A stretch of DNA of 64,000 nt from Limnomonas spitsbergensis (taxonomy: Eukaryota > Chlorophyta > Chlorophyceae > Chlamydomonadales): contig JAYJMM010000037.1 of the NCBI GenBank assembly GCA_037349105.1, positions 2,976,001 through 3,040,000 of the forward strand, given 5' to 3'. Made by a program: the position numbers and the translations under genes. Positions 1 through 14,000 of the stretch are shown piece by piece (within the stretch, counting starts at the first letter, position 1; every line of letters starts with the position of its first letter). The notes under the pieces are model-generated. The model saw nothing but the letters and a program-made list of their open reading frames with translations, searched no databases and was not told the origin of the DNA.

Positions 1-2098
1 CTCTCATAATTTCACTGTTCCCCCCCCCCTCTTGCAACTGACTGTGCGGCCGAGCCTTTTGAACAGGGCCCAGAGATGTCACGCTTCAACTTGGGAGGGT
101 ACCATGAACCAGACTCTGTATCAATAAGGCAAGCAAGCTTAAGCCTTTTAAAGATCATGAACGCTCCGTTGTATACCGGTATAAGCCACTGTTTAACTGC
201 ATGCAAACTTATGTGGGGTTCTTATCTGCCTCTTGACGTGGTAGGGTGCCTGGGCACTGGTTTATCTCCCCTAGTTAATCTTATGCTCTATCCCGAGGGG
301 GGGCAAGAAAAAAGCTGGGGAGCCCATGCCCCAAAAGTATCAAGCACCCAAGCCTACCACCCACCCACCCACCCGCCTCCGGGACCCATTGAAATTCAAA
401 TATCTCAGTCAAAATTCAAAATTACAGGGCATGTAAGGGGTGTTTTTATCAGCTCGTCTAGGCGCTCCTACTGGTATATTTCAATTCGTTAGATGATGAC
501 ATGCCAACAGTCAATTTTGGTAATGGGCTCAGCCAGGCTATTGAGTACCGACTAATGCTCGTTAGCGATCACAATTCATGCCAACAGTCAATTTGGGTAC
601 TGAGCTCAGCCAGACTACTGCTCGCTATCGATCACATGTTTCCAGAAGGCAGATGGCCTGGATTGCGGTGGCAATGCGATGGCATCAGCCTTTATCTTGG
701 CCATGAGCTCCTTCACTGCCAAGGCGCAACATCTGGCGAGGGAGGCGACGCCGTTGCAACCTCATTCTCAGGTGGAGATGGAGAAGGAGAGGCTGGCGGG
801 CTCGCAGGTGTTGGCTCAGCTGGGGCAGCAGTAGGGGTAGCTAGGGGTGGAACGGGAGCAAATCCGAGCGTTCTCTGCCGCTTCGAATTGCGTGGTATCG
901 CGGAAGCTGCCATCCGTGCCATGCACTCCCTCCCATTCTGGTGGCGTCTGACGTTTGCAGGGTCAGCGGATTTGAGGACCTTGCCACACCGACCAAAAGT
1001 GATCGGTTCATTCATGATCCACCAGACCAACACAACCATGTGTTGCATATAATACAGCTCTTTCTAAGGCTGACTCAGCTGGTTTCGGGGTGTGTCCAAT
1101 GGAGCCAAACCCTCAGTGTGGGCCGGCAGTGGGGGGGCAGGGGGGCATGTGGTAACTCAAGCAACATTTTAGGATGTAAATGGACTCATCTTGGCAAGAA
1201 GAACACAGAGGTGCCGCTGCCAGCCTCAACAGACATCCAGAAAAAAGATACCAAGTTCGGAAAAAGAATCAAATATTGGATTTTTTGGGAGACCACCCAC
1301 CCCCCCCTCCCAACTTTGCCCCCATATCTCCCACCCCCCTGGGCCAAAACACATTAAAAATATCTACGCTCTCGTTAAGCTCTACAAAAAGGGGCATGGG
1401 GTCCATTTTTTCTATCCCCCCCCCCCTCGCTCTATCCTCGTTTATATGTGGGCCCCTATCCGAGACGATCACATCTGATGCTATGCTAATATAATTAGTG
1501 ACCAAATATCGTGTTCCTTGACTGGATCACCTCGATGGTCCATTGCAGTGCTCTCAGATTTCCTTGTATCAGGTTGGACTTCTGGACTACCCATCTGTTC
1601 AAGCCTAAGCCTACTCTCTCAATCATGCTTCGTGAATCGTGATCCACGCCCAGTTGTCCTTTACTCGCGATCCCCACCGCGTTTTCCATGCCTCGCGATC
1701 CACGCCCAGTGCGACCCGCGCCGTAAACAAAAATAAGCGGGATGAACAGTTTTGCAAGGACGCAATGAAGATGAAGAGTGCGAGCCCATCACGTGTTCTA
1801 CTGCTACACAAACGCCATACTCATGTATAAGGTTGTAGGTTTCCTTGCTCGTTGTCTGCAACGACCCTCTCCATGCGCCCTGTCCGTACTCTCGGGTGCT
1901 TCATAGTAACCATCACGTTGTTTAATTAGCAGATGATCCTTGTCTAAATTGACTTGCTGCACTGACACTTTGTCGGGTCCAGTTGCCAGTTTTTTTTAAT
2001 TGAGAACGGTGGGATCTGGTTATAGTGCCGTTGTCGGTGCCGATAGTCGGCATATGGCACCTTGTGGATTTCGTCTGTAAGAAGTACTGCGTTGCTTT
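1..2098. other. 5' flank of the SRFR1-like gene, no convincing gene
   Basis: This stretch has C-rich and A/T-rich tracts and no spliced gene model that I can support. A short direct duplication of roughly 70-80 bp lies at about 500-640; both copies share ATGCCAACAGTCAATTT and an AGCCAGRCTA stretch. The only ORF with some gene-like character is on the minus strand at 713-1048 and is listed separately. No clear TATA box or other promoter element for the downstream gene could be fixed. Confidence 0.5.
713..1048 (-). CDS. Possible ORF remnant, basic then Pro/Ser-rich
   Basis: An uninterrupted minus-strand ORF of 111 codons. The N-terminal half is basic (a CGKVLKSADPANVRRHQNG stretch, then KRQRTLGFAP) and the C-terminal half is rich in Pro, Ala and Ser. 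The spacing C-x(15)-H-x(4)-C is only loosely reminiscent of a zinc finger, as found in transposon-derived DNA-binding proteins, but the pattern is incomplete. No flanking splice sites or neighbouring coding exons were recognised. It may be a decayed transposase fragment or chance coding potential in GC-rich DNA. No function is assigned. Confidence 0.22.
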   Translation of the reverse strand: MQHMVVLVWWIMNEPITFGRCGKVLKSADPANVRRHQNGRECMARMAASAIPRNSKRQRTLGFAPVPPLATPTAAPAEPTPASPPASPSPSPPENEVATASPPSPDVAPWQ

Positions 2099-5000
2099 AT
2101 GAGCGCAAGCTCGGAGTTTGCCAGGGCGGTGGGCACAGGAGGATGGGCGGCTTGCATCAAGCTTCTAGACATCGAGATCAACGGAGCGACTACGACCACT
2201 GACAAAGCAGCATTGCTTTTGAACCGCGGGTACTGCCATCAAAAGCTGCAGCTTAATCGGAAGGCTTTGAAGGTGCGTGGTGGGGGGGTGGAGGTGGGGA
2301 GGGGGGAGGGGTGCGACGTCGTCGGGTCCTCCATTTCAATCAAATTCACGATGCCGCCTAAACTCGGCTACACCCTGTTCCCAGGACTATGAAGATATCC
2401 TCCTGCTGGATCCCGCCTGCGTCGAGGCCCTGTATCGGAAAGGCCAAATCATGGTGGCGCTAAAAAACCCCGAGGCAAGTCCTCTCCAGTGGCTTGGCAC
2501 ACTACCGTGCATGTGCATAGGAAGAGAAGCGATCACATCCCCATGCAAAGCTTATAACTAGTATGTCTGATCTGAAGATCTCCCGGCCCTGAGGCCCATG
2601 CATGAAAGAGGGAATTCAAATCTGCTGTGCACCATGCATGTCCATGGGTGATCAAACATTTCCCTTCCGATGGCCAACCTGACTAGCATTCACCATACAC
2701 GGTTTACAAAGCAGCATGCATGCCTTTCTTGCAATGAAAACACCTGCATTTGCATTGATTTGTGGCCTTATCCACATCCCTGCAACATCCCCTTCTCTTT
2801 CATGTGCCCCAGAACGCTGTCTCCTTGTGGGAAAGCGCGTTGGAGGCATCCCGGCCCACCACAGATGCCTATCTAATTATCGAGCTGCACGCTTCGCTGC
2901 GAGACCCCGGGAGGGTGAGTTTCCGTTTGCAGCGGCCGCTCTCGTTGCCGCCATGGGTGCGCGTGTCACGCATGTGAATGCACCTGGGGTCTCTCGGAAG
3001 CCTTCACCCAGCCTGTCCTGGGGCCTGCAGGTTTGTGGCCCCATGAATAGGCCCCGCCCAACATGCGTCTGCGTGCATGTTGGGGGATCGAATCATGCAC
3101 GCTCTGGCAGCCCTGAAAAACGTAGTGGCGTGCTCAGCCCGGCGCCCGTTAGAAAAGAGAAGCCTTACCCCCAGCTGCCGGAAAAAGCACCCTGGTGACC
3201 CTAGCTCTCCCTGCCGCTCACCCCTAGGTGCGTCGTGAGTTTGCAGCAAGCAGCCATGATGCGCTGAGCTGCCTTGACGGGCGCATTGTGTGGCCAGCCT
3301 TCAGCCTGATAGTCTTGATCGCTGCCTACCTGATCACTGATCACTCCTTTAAGGTACACTCTTCCGCACTTCGATGCATGGGACCGTGTTGGCATGGGCG
3401 CATGGACGCACGTGTGTTTGCCTGGATGCATGGGTGCATGCTGCCCTTTGTAGTTCGCGTCAGCCATGCCCTGCATGCTCGGGTCAGCTGCCTCCAGATG
3501 CATGATGCTTAGCAAGAAGAGGGTGGTGTGGTGCCCACACAGGCAATGCCGCATATGTGCCCAGGGGCGTGGATGGAGGAAACAGCAGTCATTAAGCAGT
3601 GCAGCAAGATCCTGTTACTATCGCGGCAGATGGCAAGCCTAATCATGAGCGGAAAAAGCCTCTGCATGCTACCAGTATGCTACATATGAATGGACATATA
3701 TACCCATTACCGTAGATTCATATTGCCTTTCTTCAGGTATGAATTGATTCTGTACTTAAATGCTGCCCTCAGCAAAATATTGACAAGAACTAAAAACCAC
3801 GACTGAAAACTGATGACAATATTCCTCCTGATGTATCCCTCACCCCTAAGCAACATTTTAAGCAAATCGACAGTGCTGTAGATGGGCTATACCTTCTTAC
3901 GTTATCAACGTTGTTAGGGGTGAGGAATGCATTGAAATAGTGGTGATCGAACATAAGAGTCAGTTTTCAGTCGGTGATTGAGACTTTTGTGCCCAAGGGC
4001 AGCATTATAAAATATATTTAATTAATACCTGAGGGAAGGCTATTCAAATCTACGGTATGTATATACTCGTATGTATACATATGTATCGTCTGGCAGGTGT
4101 CACAATGGGCTGTCCCTTGTCTGCTGAAGGTCTTGCTATATTGAGCCTCATCTGGCCCTCAACCCTCAGGTGGCCACCCACATCGCCATGTCCAGCAAAT
4201 CAGCGCCGGCCTCCGACTTATCTCACAGAGGCAGCGGCTCGCCCTCAGCCAGTGGCGTCACCGCGCCGTCAACCTCGCCGGTGCGTTTAGGGTTTAGGGT
4301 TTTTCCTTTGAGTTCGCCTGGCGATGGACTGAAGGCTGCACCTATGTTTTTATTTAATGTGCATTACCGGTTTAGGGTTTAGGGTTCAGTTTTTTCCCTT
4401 TGGGGGGCTGCTTGGCAGCCGTCTCTGGGCTGATGGGGACCAAACCTTGCCCGGCGTACGGCCTGTGGCGCAAGCAACAGGGCATGCTGCGCCTGGAATC
4501 CTTGATCGCAGGCAGGAGCGCAGCTGACTTGTAGCTGAAGTGCATAGGATATGAATGCTGAGCAACAAGGGCTGTAGCTCCACCTGGTGCAACTCCAGGC
4601 ACGCTTAATGTATAGAGTTTGAAACGTTGGTGAGTGAACAGTTTTTCATTAAGGTTGCTCTGGTGATGATCAAGTATTTGTGCGGTAGTTGTGCGTCACC
4701 TACTCGTGCTTCTGCCTGCTCGTGACTGACAGCCCTGTTGCTGACACCTAGGGCTTAGTGTCTGACTCGATGCTGCCGTACAATGCCTGATTGCTCCTGA
4801 CTCAACAGCCCTGTTCCTCTCTCGGTACAGTTCATCATTGGCCTCCAGCCTGCCTCCTGGTGTCGGTTCAGCGAACAGCGCTCCCGCCAAGGCCGAACCG
4901 TTAACCCTATACCCAAACCATAGTCCGTAGCCATCCCTGGACCTCATTCTAGTCAGCTGAGCCTTGTGGGTGGATCAAAGGCAGTGGCGCAACTTTGCCG

Positions 5001-8000
5001 GCCTTGCTTGCAGGCTGTGAAGAGAGCTTCGGCACCGCCTCCTTCATCAAGCAGGCCCTCTCCCGCAGCAGCGCCGCCCGCCAAGGCCGCCAGCGGTGCG
5101 AACGGGCAGCCGCAAGCACCGGCCGCATCCTCCTCCAAAGCCGCAAAGCAGCAGAAGCAGCAGGATGATGTCGAGACGCTCGACTGCGCCGCCCAACAGC
5201 AGCAGCAGTCCGGGCGGTGCGCGCCGGCAGCTGCTCCAGCTGGCGTGCGAGGCTCCGGAGCCGCTGGCGCCTCACCTGCCGCTGCCGCAAAACCAGCCCC
5301 CGCTGCTGCGCAGCAGGGCGCCGCTCCGCCTGCCATGCAGGGCTCGTCCTTCAACGCATCCCTGTCCATACAGATGGCAGTCACCCAGGTGCGTTCAATT
5401 GGGTCTCGGAGCCGATCCACAGTGTTTAGTGTTAAGTGTGCACCAGAGCTCCTTTGACAGGCGGCGGGGCAGCCGCCACCGGGCCGGCCTTGACAGGCCT
5501 GCGGCTTGTGGCCTCGACAGGCCTGCGGCTAGTGGCCCAAGCAGCATGGCCTGCTGCACTAGGCTCATGCTGCTGTAGTCCGTGATGTAGCTGAAGTGTA
5601 GCTCACAAGTGCAAAGATTTCCACTGGAGCTGGCACGGAGTGCGATCACCTCAGACTGCCTTTTTTCTCTTGCTAGACTGATGACAAGCGTCCGGAAGAG
5701 ACATGTACACAGTACCGGCACCTATTTGTGTGTGTGCGGTATATGCAGGGCAGTCTACGTGATGTATCATCCCTTGCAAATAAGTAAACAGCTCTGGACT
5801 GTGCATTGAATGTTCACAGGTTAACAACGGAATGGTGGGAGAGGCTAAGAAGCTGCTGGACCGGGTCATGCAGGGCAGGCTGCATGATACACCACCTCTT
5901 TCAAATTAGTAAACAGCCCTGGACTCATGGACTGTGCTCTTGAATGTCTTTAGATTAACAATGGGAAGGTGGACGAGGCTGAGAAGCTGCTGGACCAGGT
6001 GCTGAAGAGCAGCCCGCGTGAGCTGGGCGGGCTCATTGCAAGAGGCACGGCACGGGCGTTGAAGCGAGACCTGACAGGTGAGCTAGTTGTTTGATTCCTC
6101 CTGGGACCTGCAGGAAAATTAGCTGGGGGGGCTCAAATCACAGGGCACGGCATGGGTGCTGAAGTGGTATGTAATGGGTGAGTTTTTTTACTGTGGTATG
6201 TGATGGGTGACTTTATTTTACCGTGGTACGTGATGGATGCATTCATTTTACCTGTTGTTTAGAGTGTACGGGCTAGCATGCGGGTCCCTGATGACTCGAA
6301 ACACCCATGTACATTCGCTGTTCCCCCCCCTCCCGTCTGCCCCTGCCTGCCCATTCTTTTGAAACCGACCTCACCCTATTTGTACAGCCTACTACACTAC
6401 CCTGGCCCACCCCTCTTGCGCCAGCCCGCTTCCAGTCCACCAACCTATCCCCGGTATACAACCGACCCACCACTGCCTCCCCTCTCCCCCCGTCCACCAG
6501 CATCACAGCTTCTGTCGCCCCCCCACCCCCACCCCCCCACCCATCCACGTGTCTGCTTCCCCCCCCCCACACACCCACTACCTACCGCCCGTGTCTATTG
6601 CTTTGCCCCATACACGACCACCACATCGTCCTTCCCCCATACACCCCTTCTGCCCCCCACTTCTCCCGCTCCATCCGTCCATCCCCCCCTCGCCTCCTGT
6701 CCAACGCAACCGCCTACTCCCCCTCACACTCCCTCCTGGTGACCCTTCTCCCCCAGCTCCTCCTGCCCCTCCCCCCTGCTCCCCCCCTCCCTTACTTTAA
6801 CCTGCTCCCCCCCGCGCCCACCTGCAGGCGCCATCTCCGACTTCAGCGTCGCCATTGAAGTGGAGCCACGCTACGCCGACACTTGGAAACGGCGCGGCCA
6901 AGCCCGCAGCGCCCTCGGGGAGCAGGACTCAGCGTTGGCAGACCTGACTAAGGCCCTGGAGCTCATGCCCCTCCTGGGGCAGGACTCCAACACCTCGCGG
7001 GCCGAGTGCCTGTTGGAGAAGGCCATGATCCATCAGAAGCGGCGGGACTACCGGCGGGCTTGCACAGAGCTCCAAGCGGCGGTGAAGATCGAGACGAACA
7101 ACCATCAGATCTGGAACGTGCTGGGGCTGTGCAGCACTAGCCAGGGCGACATCAGGGACGGCGTGGCCGCTTACGAGAAAGCGGTGCAGCTCAAGCCGGA
7201 CCTTAAAGAGGCTTGGCTGAACATGGCGCAGGCGCTCAAGGAGGAGGGGCGGACCAAGGAGTCGGAGCGGGCGTTTGCCAAGGTGCTGGCGCTGGATGAG
7301 CCGGGCAACCCCAGCCTGCACGCCATGCGCGTCATGTCCCAGATGCGGCAGCAGAAGGGGGACCATACTGGCGCAATACGCATCCTGGACAAGGCAATTG
7401 AAGCGGGGAAGGACGATCTGGTGAGGGGGGGGCACGTCACACCAATCATTGATTGGGATACTGAGATTTGAATTGTCTTTACCTCAAGTATGAAATGATA
7501 TTCTCCTTTAAATGCTGTCCTCCAGGCATGATATCAGTAACTTTTGATTTTCGACTGGAAACTGGCGAGGATTGCCAATAATTGGTATCTGAATGCATGC
7601 CTCACCATTTTACTACGTAAATTATGAGGGGAGACAAAGCACATATACGGCAGCACAAGGGACGCGTGTGCCTTTGGTCTACGATGCGACCTGGGTTCGC
7701 CCCGACTGCTCTGAATCCGAGCAATGACCTTCCAGCGCCTCCCCCCTTGCTGCAGATGGTTGAGCTCCTGTACCAGCGTGCCATCTGCTACCACGCCTTG
7801 GGCTACATTCGGGACGCGGCGCGAGACTATGAGGCGTGTCTGTCCTGGAGCAAGGTAGTGTTTGGGGTTCAGAGTTGTTGGGGTTCGAGTATTAGGATAT
7901 GCCTTCCTGCAATTTGAGCAGTGGGGGAGGGGGGCGGCAATGGCGGTGACGCAGCACGAGACTATCCTGGAGTAAGGTGAGGTCTGGGCTTCAGAATTTG

Positions 8001-11000
8001 ACACAAAGTTTCTTGCAATTTTAGCAGGGGGCGGTGTCGGCGGTAACGCAAGTACGCAACCTGAGATTATAACTGTTGTTTGACCTTGTGCGAGGTTGGA
8101 CGTACAGGCAAGTGCTCACTGCCTCCGGTAGGGGTCAAGCAGGGGGTGCGGTGCGTGTGAACGTAGTCTCGGCCCAAGCTTGACAGTTGACGCTACCTCC
8201 ACACATCCCTGCGGGGTGCAGTAGTCTTTGCTTCTGTTTGAGGGGGGGGGTGTGTGCGGGGATCGGAGGATGAACCCTGACCCCCTCCACCCACTCCCTG
8301 TGCCCCTTCCTCAGTGGCACCAACGCCAGTGAGGCCACGCGGTCGCTGCAGTACATATCCTTCGTTATCCCTCCCTAAACCCTGAACCCCCTTACACCCT
8401 GAACCCCTCCACCCTCCTCCTGCTCCAGGGCACCAACATGGGCCAGAAGGCGTGGTCACTACAGTAGCTGTTCTACCGTATCCCTGAACCCCTCCACCCT
8501 CCTCCTGTTGCAGGGCACCAACGTCAGCGAGGAGACGCGGTCCCTGCAGTACCTTTCCTTCTACCAGAAGGACATGGCGCTGTACATGTACCGCAGCCTG
8601 GACCGGGGCATGCGAGACATTTGCATCGATGCAGAGATGCAGCCACTATTCAAGGTGTGGGGATGAGAGGAAGTGGAGGGGGGAGGGGGGAGGGTACATT
8701 ATAGTGCTGTTCATGTAACGCACATGCACCGGGGCATGCAGGACATTTGCATCAATGGCTTGTGGCATCAGCATTCAGCCGCTATTTAATGTGGGATGTG
8801 TGTGTGTGTGTGGGGGGGGGGAGTGTGTCCATGCATCAATGCTGAGATGCAGCCAATTTTCAGGAGGGGGGGTAATTCAAAGATGTTGGCGTTTCAAGGT
8901 GGGGAAGGGGGGAGGAGGGGCGGGTGTGCCAAGGGGCATGCGCTATGCCCGCACCCACCCATGCTCCCACTGTTGCTCGCACCCATGCCCACACTTATGT
9001 CCGCACCCACCCAGGCCCACACTTATGTCCGCACCCACCCAGGCCCACACTTATGTCGGCACCCACTCATGCCCAGACTTATGCCCGCACTCACCCAGGC
9101 CCACACTTATGCCTGCACCCAGGCCCACACTTTTGCCCACACCCACCCATTCCCACAGGAGCTCTGGTGCAAAAAGGGTGCACCCACTGCTGAGCTCGTT
9201 GCGCAGTACACGGCTCAGCAGCCAGTGCCAGCCAGCCCGCCCCTGCCGCCGCCCCGACCTGATGCCGCACTGCTCGGCCCACTCACCACGCTGGCTGGCA
9301 GGCTCGGGTCGCTGCTCCAAAACACCCACCAGGTGCGCCTTTGTGTCAAACCGCATGCGCACCGCGGTTTAATTCAGCTATGCATCAGCTACATTGCAGC
9401 TGATTAGGGGAGGGGGGTCTGGTACAACTTGCCCTGATGCTGGAGTCACCGGCTATGGACAGTCCAAGGTATGGTCCCTATTAGCCAAGTGGCGGCTTCC
9501 TGACACCTGCCTGTGCCCGGTCCCTTGACTGAGGTCGTGATTTGTAGCCGAAGCGCCCTCTAATAAGCCCAGATGCTACCTTCTGCAAGAGCACCAGTAC
9601 ATGTATATTTTCCATACCTGCTGTTTCTCTGCAGGGCATTCTGTCCAATGGCCCATCCCTGCTCTATCTATTGACCATCTGCCCATGATGCATCTGTACC
9701 TATCTATGTCTTGTTACGTCTGCGCCACCTCTACGCAGAGCTTCCTGCCCAATGCCTGCCTGCAACGCGCTTCCGGGTGTGCCACGATAGAGCTGGCCCT
9801 CACGCCCCTTTCCATGTCTCTTTTCAGGGCTTCCTGCCCAATACCCGCCTGCAACGCGCGTCCGGGTTTGCCACGTTAGAGCTGGCACAGGCTGTGAAGG
9901 GGCTGGTGGCCGCGCGGCGTGCAGGCAACACCGTCTGGGTCCGCAGCGAAGGTAGTACCGTTCAGGTAAGCTGGCTGGGTCTGGGCCAGAGTAAGGCTGA
10001 GCTGGCTTTAGGCAGGGCAGGGGGTGCTGGGGTAGGCGGGGGTGTCTGAGGGCAGGCTGTCAAGGGGTTGGTGGCCGTGCGGCAAGCAGGGAACAGTGTC
10101 TGGGTACGCAGCTAAGACAGCACTGTGCAGCTGGGCTGGCTGCAGCTGAACTGGCTAAACGCAGGGCATAGGGTACGTTGGGTAGGGCAGGCTCCTTTAT
10201 TCCTCGGGACATGCCAGGGATGTACAGCCAGGATGTACCGCCTAGGATGTATTGCCAATAAAAGACTGGCCAGAATGTACTGCCAGGTGTTGTGATAGAC
10301 ACCCTGCTGCACTAGGTGGAACACGAGCTGATCTGAGCTCATGTGAAGCAGATCTGTGCTCGCTGTGAATCGGATCCTTGGAGGATTTGTGCTTGTGCCA
10401 AGCGCCCAAACAGATACTTGCTTCTCTTTATCAGGTTTAAAGCGGATATGTGCTTGTCTTGAGCGGATTTCACATGGATCTGTGCCTAACGGCCTATCTG
10501 TGAAGGATCTGGGCTAATTTGAAGCAGGTTTGAAGTGGATTTGTCCTTCTTATCAGCAGATCTGTGGCAGATCTGTGCCTGATTAGGTACAGATCCGCCA
10601 CAGGAGGCGGATCTGAAGTGGATCTGTGGATGACCACAATACGCTGATCTACTTTGTTCTCATCTTGGCAGGCGGGGGCGTCGGGTCGACATCAGTTTGG
10701 GTGGCGTGATGCAATGGACATCGTGGTGAAGTGGCGGCAGCTCAGCGAGCCAAACGACCAGGTGGGGAGGGAGAGTGGGGGCGAGCCTTTCTCCGAAGGG
10801 GGACAGGGGGAGGGCAGCGATCAAGCATTTCTCCAAAGGGGGAAAGGAGGAGGGCAGCGATCAATCATTTTCCCAAAGGAAGAACTCTTTGGTGCAAGCC
10901 CAACTATCAAGGGAGGAGGCAGCGCAGGGGTGCGGCTAGTAAAGGGTAGGGAGGGTGTCGAGATGGGGAGAGGACATCTGGGGAGATGGCTGTTTGGCTG

Positions 11001-14000
11001 GACTTGTCATGCCTTCGTACATATCTTTACGGTCCTGCCCCTCACCTTGTTGATCCATTCAATGATACCGGTTGCTATGTCTCTTGCCTGGTGATTTTGT
11101 ACTGTTTTGCGACGAGGCAGGAGCATAGCTGTATTTGTTTTATTCTTTGCTGCAGGTGGTGTGTGTGTGTCAGGGGGGGGGGGGGGTTTTTTCTCCAACT
11201 TCATTTTAAAACTGCCAACCTGGTGTAAAATTACATACCATACGTACTGTGAATGTTCCCTGCTGCTTGTTGTGTCTGGGGCCTACTGATGTGGGACCGG
11301 TTCGCAAGTATGTGTTTCTGTCTGGCTTTGCAGGGTGTGTGTGGATAGGCCTGAACCCCACGACCTTGTCGGCATACAAAACGCTATTTATTTCAACATT
11401 TGAACTTACGTCTACATGCAAACATTTGTTTTCTTACATCGTTTGTTACAGGTGGTATTGGGTGGGCATGCTCATGCAACCAAGATGGTTTGCTAATGTA
11501 TGCGTTTCTGTTTCCTCTTCTGCTGCAGGTGGTATTGGGTGGGTATGCTCATGCAACCGAGATGGTTTGCTAATGCATGCGTTTCTGTTTCCTCTTCTGC
11601 TGCAGGTGGTATTGGGTGGGCATGCTCATGCAACCGAGATGGTTTGCTAATGCATGCGTTTCGGTTTCCTCTTCTGCTGCAGGTGGTATTGGGTGGGCAT
11701 GCTCATGCAACCGAGATGGCTTGCTAATGCATGCGTTTCTGTTTCCTCTTCTGCTGCAGGTGGTATTGGGTGGGTATGCTCATGCAACCAAGATGGTTTG
11801 CTAATGCATGCATTTCTGTTTCCTCTTCTGCTGCAGGTGGTATTGGGTGGGCATGCTCATGCAACCGAGATGGTTTGCTAATGCATGCGTTTCGGTTTCC
11901 TCTTCTGCTGCAGGTGGTATTGGGTGGGCATGCTCATGCAACCGAGATGGTTTGCTAATGCATGCGTTTCTGTTTCCTCTTCTGCTGCAGGTGGTATTGG
12001 GTGGGCCTGCTCATGCAACCAAGATGGTTTGCTAATGCATGCGTTTCTGTTTCCTCTTCTGCTGCAGGTGGTATTGGGTGGGCATGCTCATGCAACCGAG
12101 ATGGTTTGCTAATGCATGCGTTTCGGTTTCCTCTTCTGCTGCAGGTGGTATTGGGTGGGCATGCTCATGCAACCGAGATGGTTTGCTAATGCATGCGTTT
12201 CGGTTTCCTCTTCTGCTGCAGGTGGTATTGGGTGGGCATGCTCATGCAACCGAGATGGTTTGCTAATGCATGCGTTTCTGTTTCCTCTTCTGCTGCAGGT
12301 GGTATTGGGTGGGCATGCTCATGGAACCGAGATGGTTTGCTAATGCATGCGTTTCTGTTTCCTCTTCTGCTGCAGGTGGTATTGGGTGGGCATGCTCATG
12401 CAACCGAGATGGTTTGCTAATGCATGCGTTTCGGTTTCCTCTTCTGCTGCAGGTGGTATTGGGTGGGCATGCTCATGCAACCGAGATGGTTTGCTAATGT
12501 ATGTGTTTCTGTTTCCTCTTCTGCTGCAGGTGGTATTGGGTGGGCATGCTCATGCAACCGATATGGTTTGCTAATGTATGTGTTTCTGTTTCCTCTTCTG
12601 CTGCAGGTGGTATTGGGTGGGCATGCTCATGCAACCGAGATGGTTTGCTAATGTTTGTGTTTCTGTTTCCTCTTCTGCTGCAGGTGGTATTGGGTGGGCA
12701 TGCTCATGGAACCGATATGGTTTGCTCATGCATGCGTTTCTGTTTCCTCTTCTGCTGCAGGTGGTATTGGGTGGGCATGCTCATGCAACCGATATGGTTT
12801 GCTCATGCATGCGTTTCTGTTTCCTCCTCTGCTGCAGGCGGTATTGGGTGGGCATGCTCATGCAACCGAGATGGTTTGCTAATGCATGTGTTTCTGTTTC
12901 CTCTTCTGCTGCAGGTGGTATTGGGTGGGCATGCTCATGCAACCGATATGGTTTGCTAATGCATGCGTTTCTGTTTCCTCTTCTGCTGCAGGTGGTATTG
13001 GGTGGGCCTGCTCATGCAACCGAGATGGTTTGCTAATACATGCGTTTCTGTTTCCTCCTCTGCTGCAGGTGGTATTGGGTGGGCCTGCTCATGCAACCGA
13101 GATGGTTTGCTAATACATGCGTTTCTGTTTCCTCTTCTGCTGCAGGTGGTATTGGGTGGGCCTGCTCATGCAACCGAGATGGTTTGCTAATGCATGTGTT
13201 TATGTTTCCTCTTCTGCTGCAGGTGGTATTGGGAGGGCATGTTCATGCAACCGAGATGGTTTGCTCATGCATGCGTTTCTGTTTCCTCTTCTGCTGCAGG
13301 TGGTATTGGGTGGGCATGCTCATGGAACCGAGATGGTTTGCTAATGCATGCGTTTCTGTTTCCTCTTCTGCTGCAGGTGGTATTGGGTGGGCATGCTCAT
13401 GGAACCGAGATGGTTTGCTAATGCATGCGTTTCTGTTTCCTCTTCTGCTGCAGGTGGTATTGGGTGGGCCTGCTCATGCAACCAAGATGGTTTGCTAATG
13501 CATGCGTTTCTGTTTCCTCTTCTGCTGCAGGTGGTATTGGGTGGGCATGCTCATGCAACCGAGATGGTTTGCTAATGCATGCATTTCGGTTTCCTCTTCT
13601 GCTGCAGGTGGTATTGGGTGGGCATGCTCATGCAACCGAGATGGTTTGCTAATGCATGCGTTTCGGTTTCCTCTTCTGCTGCAGGTGGTATTGGGTGGGC
13701 ATGCTCATGCAACCGAGATGGTTTGCTAATGCATGCGTTTCTGTTTCCTCTTCTGCTGCAGGTGGTATTGGGTGGGCATGCTCATGGAACCGAGATGGTT
13801 TGCTAATGCATGCGTTTCTGTTTCCTCTTCTGCTGCAGGTGGTATTGGGTGGGCATGCTCATGCAACCGAGATGGTTTGCTAATGTATGTGTTTCTGTTT
13901 CCTCTTCTGCTGCAGGTGGTATTGGGTGGGCATGCTCATGCAACCGAGATGGTTTGCTAATGTTTGTGTTTCTGTTTCCTCTTCTGCTGCAGGTGGTATT

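Noticed and set aside
3228..3353. An extra exon of the SRFR1-like gene encoding VRREFAASSHDA and a hydrophobic stretch
   Set aside because: Phase and splice sites fit, but the hydrophobic part does not match the family, where a polar linker is expected; kept only as an option in the gene entry.
6273..6858. Pro/Ser/Thr-rich ORFs at the end of intron 6
   Set aside because: They are a pyrimidine-rich tract translated in several frames; none joins in phase better than the intron model.
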